This document shows, in pieces, positions 56,009 through 64,000 of a DNA stretch of 64,000 nt (within the stretch, counting starts at the first letter, position 1; each line of letters begins with the position of its first letter). The stretch spans positions 11,842,001 to 11,906,000 of the forward strand of contig NC_092801.1 of NCBI RefSeq assembly GCF_918797505.1. The letters are read 5' to 3'. The position numbers were made by a program, and so were the translations under genes. This DNA is from Bemisia tabaci (Eukaryota; Arthropoda; Insecta; Hemiptera; Aleyrodidae). Under the pieces are notes generated by a model. That model did not search any database and was not told the DNA's origin. It saw nothing but the letters and a program-made list of their open reading frames with translations.

Positions 56009-56442
56009 TAGAGTACCTTTATGGACAGAGTATGGCCATTTCTGTGCCGGTTATTCATTGGTCGCGAGAAAATAGGCTGACATGAAAGTTCCCACGGTCG
56101 TTAATAAACAAACAAGATTTCTGTTATCAGCAAGCAGGTTTGAGGTTATGCACATCTTGCTACCTCCTATGATAAAGGCGAAAGGCGATTTAACAGTGTT
56201 TTCATATGTTTTTCATGTGTTATTCGTAGATATGCTTGTTTTAATGGTTACTGCCGTATAATTGAAATTTTTATCAAATAGCTTCTTATCAACATGTTAC
56301 GGTAAGTCGCCATCTTGTTTGTTTATTTTTGTCCGTAAGAGCATCATGATGCCTAAAAACTCGTCTACCTATCAAAAAGCGGCACAGTTTTGCTGTAGCA
56401 AAAATATACGAATGGTCATACGCTGTCTTTAAAGGTACTATC
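56009..56442. mobile_element. F4: 434-bp F element with perfect 8-bp target duplication
   Basis: TAGAGTACCTTTATGGACAG start, CTGTCTTTAAAGGTACTATC end. GGCTAAAT lies at 56001-56008 and 56443-56450. The same length as F3, with mirrored AATAAACAAACAAG and CTTGTTTGTTTATT arms. Confidence 0.93.
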
Positions 56443-56700
56443 GGCTAAATCAGCGCAAATGTTCCCTGGCTCCCCATTAGTCACCCCGCTGTGATCCGTC
56501 GGATGGGTAAGTACCTTCTAAAACAACGAGAAAACCTTGTAAACTGGAAAACCTCGGACGAAAATCCATGATATTTCTTTGATACGACTATTCGTGCACC
56601 TAGGATGTCCGTGTTGCCTGCCCAAAAATTGAAGGCGCGCCGACTTCCCGTTCGGCAGAAACACGTCCAATTGTTCTTTAAACGCTCAAGGACCATTCAA

Positions 56701-57026
56701 GTATTGCGTAACGCACTTACGGGGGGGGGGGGGGCTTGCATTACGGTGCGTTACAGGGGGAGGGGGTCAAGCTCAAGGTTACGTAACAAATCCGAGCCGG
56801 GAGGAGAAAAAAAACTTTGAAAAAAAAAACCTGCAAAAAATTTAAAATCCCGCCCTGCTCGAATGAATCTTTTCGGAAAATTGGGGAGGGAGGGAGGGCC
56901 GGGGGGGGGGAGGGTCTGGCCAGCGTTACGTAATTAAAAAGTTATGTGTAGGGCTGCGTTGCGGACTTACGGATGCGTTTCAAGGGGAGGGGGGTAAAAA
57001 ATCAGGAAAAGTACGTTACGTAATAC
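56701..57026. mobile_element. AA: TIR element of GTTACGTAA words with G runs
   Basis: GTATTGCGTAACGCACTTAC is mirrored by AGTACGTTACGTAATAC. The body repeats GCGTTAC, GTTACGTAA and long G runs. TTCAA flanks both ends (56696-56700 and 57027-57031). About 326 bp, non-coding. Confidence 0.8.
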
Positions 57027-57104
57027 TTCAACTTTTTTTTTGTCGTAGGGGTAGCAGCGATCGCACCCTAAAGCACAAAGTCTTCACCCTAAAGTACAAT
57101 GATT

Positions 57105-57356
57105 CTCCCGTACGAAAGAATCACGCCTTATGAGCATTAGGATGTTGCCATTTCCTATCAAAAAAGTTTTATTTTCGAAAAAAAGTTATGAGCATTTTTC
57201 AATGGAAATCTCGGACAGTTTAGATCAAATTGCGAACTTCTCTAAAAAAAAATTGGTGGGAAAATATTTACAAATTTTCCCGAAAATTTAAGATTTGTCA
57301 AAGGGAATTTGGCAACGTCTGAAGACTCACACACGGCGTTTGTACTCAGTAAGGCA
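57105..57356. mobile_element. E9: diverged E element
   Basis: CTCCCGTACGAAAGAATCAC at the left and GGCGTTTGTACTCAGTAAGG at the right, with TGTTGCCATTTCC and GGAATTTGGCAACG subterminal. 252 bp, the normal E length. Confidence 0.8.
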
Positions 57357-57980
57357 GAATTGGAGCGCTTTAAGTAGAGAAGCACCGATAAAAAGCACTG
57401 AAAGAGCGAGAAAGGAACGAAAAAAGAGTATGGACAATACGAGAGTTTAGAGAAGACAGTAAAAACACAGCAGGAGAAAAAAAAGGGAAAACTTTAAAAG
57501 TGAGGAGTCGACATGAAGACTAAAAAATGTCTACGGCTTAATTAATTATACGCAATAAATAATTAACATGTAATAATATCCACTCTAAGAGTATCTCTTA
57601 GTCCGTGTGCCTTTTCATTGGAAAAAGAGGGTCTATTTCTTCAAATAATGTTCTGTAAATAATTAATAATTCAAAATGAATCCGCTTATTCTCTGGGAGG
57701 GAAGCTAAGGAAAAAGTAATTAAAAGCTTGGCACTTTCCTTTGCGTGATCTCCTCGCAGATTAATTCGTTTAAAAAATGAAACTGCTTTGTCCTGTGGAG
57801 ACATTATGTTTTAACTGACGGGAAAATATCGAGTCTTGTTCGGTGAAGGCACCCATCGGAAAATATCGATGAGTTCATGCTTTATGGAACGTCGAATCGT
57901 TGATATTTACATGGGATCTATAGTCTTAATTACGTTTACTTCCGCAAGTCAGTGCAGCGGCGACGCACCCCCACTTTTGG
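57357..57980. other. No supported feature
   Basis: Unrecognised A+T-rich sequence with short frames only. Confidence 0.4.
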
Positions 57981-58139
57981 GAGGCGTGCTTTGCGATATA
58001 TCGAATGATCTGTCGTTTAAACCTACGGAAAAAGATCGATAAACAGGGTGTTCGCAACGAACACTTTAGTAATCGATTCTTTACCATAGGTTCGAATGGA
58101 GAAATATCGATAATAATCGATCATTCACGCCACCCCACC
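57981..58139. mobile_element. G7: G element with altered tips
   Basis: GAGGCGTGCTTTGCGATATA and CATTCACGCCACCCCACC ends; centre CAGGGTGTTCGCAACGAACA. No clear target duplication. Confidence 0.88.
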
Positions 58140-58222
58140 GGAGTTTTTCTGCTTTTCCGAGTAAGCCCTTAATTAATTAATGGAATTTCATTAACGCTTA
58201 ATTGTTCGTAAACAGACTCTTG

Positions 58223-58478
58223 AGACGACGTTTCTCTCACGAAAGAACGTAACTATATTTCAATGTTGCCAAATTTCCTCTCGCAAATTGCATTTTTACG
58301 AGGAGAACCTTGGGTATTTTTAATTGAAAATTGCACTGATTTTTCTTCTGATCTAATACAAAAATCAGACAATTTTGGACAAAAATTGCGCCTGTAAATT
58401 CATGGAAAAAATTAAATTTTTCACGTCAATTTGGCAACTTTGGAATAGAGTTACGTTCCCTCGTCCGAGAAACGACGA
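58223..58478. mobile_element. V1: TIR element resembling family E in layout
   Basis: GACGACGTTTCTCTCACGAA and AGAACGTAACT are mirrored by AGTTACGTTCCC and GTCCGAGAAACGACG. About 50 bp inside lies TGTTGCCAAATTTCC, mirrored by AATTTGGCAAC, as in E. About 256 bp. Confidence 0.8.
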
Positions 58479-58511
58479 AGATTGGTAAACAGAATTTTGC
58501 CCTGTCATCAA

Positions 58512-58513
<2 letters not shown>

Positions 58514-58547
<34 letters not shown>
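58514..58547. repeat. 34-base T run
   Basis: A pure T tract directly after V1. A minus-strand lysine-run frame here is an artefact. Confidence 0.9.
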
Positions 58548-58548
<1 letters not shown>

Positions 58549-58619
58549 TTAAATCTCCCGGAAGGCACCAAGAATTCCAAGAATGCAAAATTGACTCAAA
58601 CAATTCGATTTCCTACAAG

Positions 58620-58785
58620 AATATAACTCCGCGATTTCCATCCAACTTTTTTTGATTTTTGCACGAGATCAGATGAAAAATCAGGCATATTTCAGTGGAG
58701 AATCTGGAGTTAAAATCGCAATTTGCGTGGGGAAATTTGGCAACATTTAAATGTACTTACGTTCTTTCCTGAGGGGAACGACGAA
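58620..58785. mobile_element. V2: right part of a V element
   Basis: GAGATCAGATGAAAAATCAG, GGAAATTTGGCAACATTTAA and TTACGTTCTTTCCTGAGGGG followed by AACGACG match the V1 right half. The left end may lie beyond the T run. Confidence 0.65.
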
Positions 58786-58973
58786 AAAGAGCGAGAAAAT
58801 ATACCGGATTTATTTATGTAAAGACAGATGATATACTTTAATTTATTCATTTTTATTTTATTTTTTTTTTTTTTTGAGGAGGGGGCAACCCCACCCTGGT
58901 TGCCTAAGATTAAAATCCACTTTTTTGCATACAGCTTTGAGAGAACCTTTAATTTGGAAGTATTTATGTTAAA

Positions 58974-59016
58974 AGGAACTATGTGCATGGGATTTGCGTG
59001 CAACATAGTTCCTTTC
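58974..59016. repeat. Small perfect hairpin
   Basis: AAGGAACTATGT is mirrored by ACATAGTTCCTT around a loop holding GCATGGGATTTGCGTGC. It shares AACTATGTGCAT with the arm end of element P. Confidence 0.8.
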
Positions 59017-59022
59017 AGCAAT

Positions 59023-59928
59023 GGACCATCAGACATGATAGGAATTTAAGCATTCTGATTCATGTTCTCTAGTCAGAATTTCACGTAGAGCACGATTCCC
59101 ACAACGAAAATTACTTAAACCAACTTCTAACGAAGATATTAACGTTTTTATTTCACATTGGTTACGAGGAATTTGAACTGCCCGCTGACAAGAAACTCAA
59201 AGCTCTACGCAGAGACAAGAGACCCTCCACTAGTAACTTGGCCATGGTGGAAGCTTTTACTTTCGGGACTTCAGCATTCTACTGTTGACTTACCTACATG
59301 GTTGATGTTCAACAACGTGTTGGCAGTTTCGTTTTGCAAACAAGCCGAAAATGGCCGACGTTTGGGAAAGTTGTTTGGCTTATGACGTCATCCGAAGCTC
59401 ATCATCGACCATGTAGGTAAGTCAACAGCCGAAAATAGGGTGATGACTGTTGCTCGCTCATAATTGTCCATAAGGTATTGTTGAAACCCCGAAAGTAAAA
59501 GCTTCCACCTGTCGCTAGGAGGCCAGCGGAGGGTCTCTTGTCTTTGGCTCTACGCGAGTCAAATCGCGCACTACAACGGTTTCACCAAGCCTCTCAATCG
59601 AGCAATGTTCATTTCCCACCATGTGTTGTTCAAACTATAAGCAATTTGCTTTAGCTGAGCCAAAGCGTCAAGATTGAGGTTGTCAGATATTTATATCGCA
59701 GAGACTGTCACGATAGCGTTTAGCGCGCTATTTGAATCACGTAGAGCATTGAGTTTTCATGAGCGGGAGGTTTGAATTCACGCATCATGAATCATTAAAT
59801 ATTTTCGTTAGGAGTTGATTTCGGCAATTTTCGTTGTGCGAATCGTGTTCTACGAGAAATTTTAGTTAAGAAACATGTATCAGAATGCTGAAATTCGTAC
59901 CTTGTCTAGTGGTCCATTCATTTTTGCC
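59023..59928. mobile_element. O: 0.9-kb inverted repeat
   Basis: TGGACCATCAGACATGATAG at the left pairs with the right ACCTTGTCTAGTGGTCCA. Pairing runs through GCATTCTGATTCATG, GAGCACGATTC-CACAACGAAAATT, AGACAAGAGACCCTCC, GTGGAAGCTTTTACTTTCGG and TTGACTTACCTACATGG. Arms exceed 350 bp with gaps. No recognised protein. Confidence 0.85.
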
Positions 59929-60239
59929 GTTGAAACTGTTCGGGCGGTAATCTGAGCCGACAATCGTGAACAATGTAAGCAGCTTCGGCGACGCGACAGG
60001 TTCATTGGAACTAATTCTATCATAATATTCCACGAAGCGATAGCTGCTAATGAACTGCATTACGTGGGACAATTAGATGTGATTGCACTCGCCGCAAAAA
60101 ATAGCACGAAGGGCAACAGTCATGAGCGTTCAATTACGGCTACGATTTACATTGTAGCTTTTAAACGCTTGAATAGGGTATTAATTAATAAGAGCAGCTC
60201 CTTTCTGATAAAACTCCTGTTGGGTTTTTTATGTTTACT

Positions 60240-60692
60240 GTCGCACTGATGGTATAACGGCTTATGAGCATTGAGAAGTTACAACATTTCTTCATATATA
60301 ATACGAATAATCTGAAAATTTATATTGTCGCACTGATGCTGTAACGGCATATGAGCATTAAGAAGTTGCAACATTTCTTCACATATAATACGAATAATCT
60401 GAAAATGTATACTGTCGCAGGTCGCACTGAGGCTATAACGGCATATGAGCATTAAGAAGTTGCAACAGTTCTTCACATATAATACGAATAATCTGAAAAT
60501 TTATACTGTCGCAGGTCGCACTGAGGCTATAACGGCATATGAGCATTAAGAAGTTGCAAAATTTCTTCACATATAATACGAATAATCTGAAAATGTATAC
60601 TGTCGCAGGTCGCACTGAGGCTATAACGGCATATGAGCATTAAGAAGTTGCAACATTTCTTCACATATAATTCGAACGATCTGAAAATTTTA
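60240..60692 (+). repeat. Five-copy 87-94-bp minisatellite derived from an E end
   Basis: Units start at 60240, 60327, 60421, 60515 and 60609 with GTCGCACTGA. Later units carry an extra GTCGCAG. Each contains TAACGGCATATGAGCATTAA and GAAGTTGCAACATTTCTTC, matching the subterminal E sequence AACGCCGTATGAGCATT and TGTTGCC. Minus-strand frames over it are not genes. Confidence 0.93.
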
Positions 60693-61150
60693 ACGTTCTC
60701 TCAGATTTCTGAATTTACTTTTGAGGCTATGTTCATGTTTTGAACCAATCTATATCGATACAATCTCACCCGTTTGATGTATCGAATACGATCTATTACA
60801 TCGCATCTGTTATTTTTTTTTTTTTTTTGTGAACAAGATTTTAAGAGAATCTGCGTGTGCTTTTGTCGGTCGATTCTCTTTATAAAAAATTTATTTACGT
60901 ATTCACGGGAGGCACAAACAGAGTGCGCATCCCACGTGCATGCACCTCATAAACCAAAAACTTTTAATATTTTGGAGCACGCATCATTATTTATAAGTGC
61001 ACACGATCTCTTCCGCGTGCGTCAGAAAAAAAAATCCAATGTTTATCAAGGCCAAAGTGGATTTCACCATTTGAGCGCAGGGTAACACACGCACCCAACA
61101 GTCCTCTTTCGCCGTAAACATCTCAAATATAATCACAAGAAAGGCCTACT
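60693..61150. other. No supported feature
   Basis: Unrecognised sequence. A 103-codon plus-strand frame (60774-61085) has a phenylalanine run from poly-T and no domain. Confidence 0.4.
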
Positions 61151-61403
61151 CTGCCGTGCTAAGGAAGAACGCCGTATGAACATTCGAGAGTTGCCAAATT
61201 TCCCCGAATAAAACATGTATTTTTGATGAAATTTATGCATATTTTTCCTTGAAATTTCCAGATATTTTAGATTAAATTGCGAATAAAATAGTCTGAAAAA
61301 TTGGAAGAAAAATATTCACAATTTCCCCAACAAATTCGTATTTTATCAGAGGAAATTTGGCAACGCCTGAAGGTTCATACGGCGTTTTTCCTTGGCATGG
61401 CAG
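61151..61403. mobile_element. E10: complete E element with TACT target duplication
   Basis: CTGCCGTGCTAAGGAAGAAC and TTTTTCCTTGGCATGGCAG ends. TACT lies at 61147-61150 and 61404-61407. 253 bp. Confidence 0.95.
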
Positions 61404-61474
61404 TACTGGTTGGACCTCGATAATTTAGCGGCATCGAGACCCCGAAACCAAAGCAGAGACAGAAGGGTGGAGGG

Positions 61475-61638
61475 CAGTGGCGTGACGTGCTTTGCGATAT
61501 ATCGATTGATTCGCCATTTAAACCTATGGAAAAGGATCGATTATCAGGGCGTTCGCAGCGAACACCTTAGTAATCGATTCTTTACCATAGCTTCAAATGG
61601 CGATGTATCGATAATCGATCCTTCACGCCACGCCACTG
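61475..61638. mobile_element. G8: hAT-like palindrome with perfect 8-bp target duplication
   Basis: CAGTGGCGTGACGTG and CACGCCACGCCACTG ends. GTGGAGGG lies at 61467-61474 and 61639-61646. Centre GGGCGTTCGCAGCGAACACC. 164 bp. Confidence 0.95.
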
Positions 61639-61981
61639 GTGGAGGGATGCTCTGGGCCGATGACATCACCGTGTGATGTTATCTTGACAAATTAATGGGG
61701 AAGAGCTCTGACTGTTTCGCTTGAGTGATGCATCCCCCACGCACTTCAGCGTGATCGTTGGTGGCACGGTTTTGAGTGCATGAGTATATCGATGGCTTTA
61801 ACACTTAGAGAGGAAGGGCACGCTCTCCTCAGCTGAGTTCACCACGTGCCAGCATTTGATCAAGCATGTTTGTCAAATATCTATTATTTCCTCATTTTAC
61901 TAGAAATAAATGCCTAATGGAGAATTAGCATGCAAATTTTTTATTATTTATGTATAATTTATATATGTTTATATATTAATA
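61639..61981. other. No supported feature
   Basis: Unrecognised, strongly A+T rich at 61925-61980, ending just before the Helitron terminus. Confidence 0.4.
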
Positions 61982-62012
61982 CTAGCGAAATGCCCGTGAC
62001 TGGAGTCACGGG
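61982..62012 (-). mobile_element. Second Helitron 3' end (element extends rightward)
   Basis: On the minus strand the sequence is the hairpin CCCGTGACTCCAGTCACGGG, then CATTTCG, CTAG and T. This matches the 3' rule seen at 26332-26358: GC-rich hairpin, 7-8 bases, CTAG, T. The 5' end should lie to the right, but I could not place it. Confidence 0.8.
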
Positions 62013-63274
62013 TCTAGAGGCCGCTAAAATATCTATAACCCCGAAAAAATGGTGGTAGGGGAGCAAGACATGCCGTACAAAAAAAATGATAAAATCGAAA
62101 GAAAAATGAGTTGTGGGGAGAGGGTGATGGAGCTAGAAAAATTAACTGCGAATGGGGGGGGGGGGGGGGGGGTAGAATAAATGCTGGAAAAAAAATTAGA
62201 ACTAACCTAGCAATGATTTATTAAAAAAAGAAAGAAAAAAAATGGAAAAAAAGAAAAAAATAAGTTGAAATAAAACATCAGCTGATAGCAAACAAAGGTT
62301 ACCAAGGAAACCAAGGAATGGAACTTTCATAAAAACAGTTTAGTGGAAAACAGCGTAAGTAGGGCACTTACGTTAATTACCGTTTATAAGTAAACGGTAG
62401 ATGCGATGTAACCGAAAATTTATACAGTTCTTTATAAGACCAAAATGGACAAAATTGCAAAATTTGAAGAAGCTAACGTACATCTAACGATAGTTATCGT
62501 GAACGAAAGAATTGCTGACATAGGTCGGGTAACTATTATAGGTGGGATAATTTGGAAGGGGGGTCTTAGAAATTCATTTTCTAAAAATTGAAGGAAGGGT
62601 GTCGGCCATTCTTACATATAATTGAAAATGGGGCCAAAAGGTACCCTGCGGGTGCCCTACAAAGCAAGACGGGGGAGGGGGCAAAAAGTCCGCCAAAATG
62701 TCCAACGTAATACTCGAGGGGTCTTTGCTCTTTCATTAGGATCTCTTTTGCTCTCCTCTCTCATCGATTTCTCGTTCATGACCGGTCGACTCTTTTACTT
62801 TGTAACGAGAGAGGTCAATGCTTTTGAGAGGCAGACATCATAATGTTAATCGACGCTCTGAGAAAATGATAATGAGGAATCGAATTCGTAATCTGGTAAT
62901 TAATGTCTCCACTGAACGACCTTGCATTCTCTGTAATGGATTATCGTAGGTCAGTGCTCCAACGGCCACTTATCGATTTTTTTAAAATACAATTTCCGAA
63001 GTATTAGCGAAAAAATTAATGCCGTTAGAGGTCCATTGCCACTCTCGCTGAAACAATGTAAAGGGCAGACGAACAAATTAAAAAGCAGTAATGGGCCCGT
63101 TTCCGACATTAATTTAGATTTAAATCGGATTTTTTTTATCGGTTTATACATTTGATTGAAATGCGAATCACGGCAATTTCCATATTACCAGTTCTTTGAA
63201 TGTAGCTCGTACAGAATTAAGTTGATTTCATTTATTAGAGGAGAGGGATAGTCGAATTAAATCGAATCCCAAAG
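62013..63274. other. Probable Helitron body, otherwise no supported feature
   Basis: Contains a 19-base G run (62154-62172) and A-rich stretches. No Rep or helicase homology. Some of it probably belongs to the Helitron ending at 61982. The frames of 73 (plus) and 66 (minus) codons are not recognised. Confidence 0.4.
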
Positions 63275-63480
63275 CTGCCGTGCTAAGGAAAAACGCCGTA
63301 TGAGCATTCGAATGTTGCCGAATTGCTTCACAGAAAATATTAATTTCTGAACACAGTTATGCATACTTTTTGTTGAAATTTTCAGAAACTAAAGATCAAA
63401 TTACGAACAAAATTTCTCAAAAAATTGGAAAAAAAGTTCACAAATATTCCCGAAAATTCGAGATTTAATGCCGGAGATCA
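63275..63480. mobile_element. E11: E element lacking its right end
   Basis: CTGCCGTGCTAAGGAAAAAC, GTATGAGCATTCGAATGTTG; interior AAAAATTGGAAAAAAAGTTC as in E10. It stops near ATTCGAGATTTAATGCCGG. Confidence 0.85.
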
Positions 63481-63837
63481 AATGCCGGACACGGGTATAC
63501 TGTACTGCTGATGCTGATGACTAGAACACTGGTATACGGGAGAGTATTGCCCGCTCAATCCTTTTACTACAGAAAAATTGTGATTCTAATGGTCGGCTAT
63601 CATGGACCCCCGAAGTTGTCCCAATGTAAACTAATAAGATGGCGACGAAGTTCTAGACGTGATTTTGGATGTGATAGAAATTTTTTCATGATCAACTTCT
63701 GAATTAAGGTCGGATCGACCTTGAATGGATATTCTTGCCGAAAATTAACCTTTGAGTGTGATTATCATTCATTTCTCAGCCGGTAATACGTATTCCGGCG
63801 TATCCCCGAAATTCGCATCCCCGATAATTTCCGTCGG
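63481..63837. other. No supported feature
   Basis: Unrecognised; a 63-codon frame has no domain. Confidence 0.4.
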
Positions 63838-64000
63838 CCTCCTGTGGTGTAGTGGTTGTAGCGCTAGCCCTATGACCAAGAAGTCCCGGGTTCGATTCCC
63901 GGCCAGGTGACCTGAGTATGATGGTCTCAGACAATGGTCACCTGGGGCTGGGGTAATAAGTGCGGGATTAGCCGATAGGCTATTTGAAATTGGTAAAAAA
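63838..64000 (+). repeat. tRNA-derived SINE reaching the window edge
   Basis: The A-box region TGGTGTAGTGGTTGTAGCG (near 63844) and B box GGTTCGATTCC (63889-63899) lie in a tRNA-like head. Then come CCAGGTGACC, GATGGTCTCAGACAA, ACCTGGGGCTGGG and a tail ATTTGAAATTGGTAAAAAA. The acceptor and anticodon stems pair poorly and the tail matches 36285-36460, so it is a SINE and not a tRNA gene. It may end at or just past 64000. Confidence 0.9.

Noticed and set aside
60279..60615. Repeat-containing protein frames on the minus strand
   Set aside because: They translate the minisatellite; 94-bp units are not a multiple of three and the frame breaks.
60240..60692. A CRISPR-like array
   Set aside because: Units repeat head to tail with no unique spacers, in a eukaryotic context. 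It is a minisatellite.
63838..63910. A true tRNA gene
   Set aside because: Acceptor and anticodon stems do not pair well, and the region continues into a body and A-rich tail shared with the SINE at 36285-36460.

Overview
The window looks like repeat-dense nuclear DNA of an animal, most likely an insect. I cannot name the species. The grounds are: no operons or long ORFs, two tRNA-derived SINEs, Helitrons, hAT-like elements with 8-bp target duplications, and dozens of short terminal-inverted-repeat (TIR) elements, many nested in one another. I found no host protein gene, no rRNA, no CRISPR array and no intact transposase. Letter names for families (A, B, C ...) are local labels used only here.

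Layout. 1-9.6 kb is mostly unrecognised A+T-rich DNA with elements built from CATGGAAA-like words (S) and GGGAAAT-like words (Z). 9.6-19.7 kb holds many small hairpin elements (C, D, E, G, L, T, W, Y). 19686-27269 is a Russian-doll nest: a TA-flanked hairpin element (Y2) is split by a CCTGCTAAA-ended element (A1), which is split by a palindrome (K, about 600-bp arms), whose exact centre holds a foldback element (J, about 613-bp arms) beside a Helitron with recognisable 5' and 3' ends. The Helitron carries the only clear protein homology in the window, a broken Rep N-terminal region with an HUH motif. 27.3-52.5 kb is a dense field of E, F, G, H, Y, B, C and D elements. 52.5-64 kb has fewer elements, two minisatellite-like arrays, a 0.9-kb inverted repeat, a second Helitron 3' end and a SINE at the window edge.

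How it fits together. Several elements use others as targets, so the order of insertion can be read directly. Three hairpin elements are flanked by unusually long direct duplications (35, about 94-116 and 77 bp). Several otherwise unrelated families share one design: short terminal repeats around a body made of repeated self-complementary words. These two patterns and the nested Helitron complex are the main points worth a second look. All coordinates and repeat relations come from reading by eye. Family assignments rest on termini and target duplications, not on database searches.
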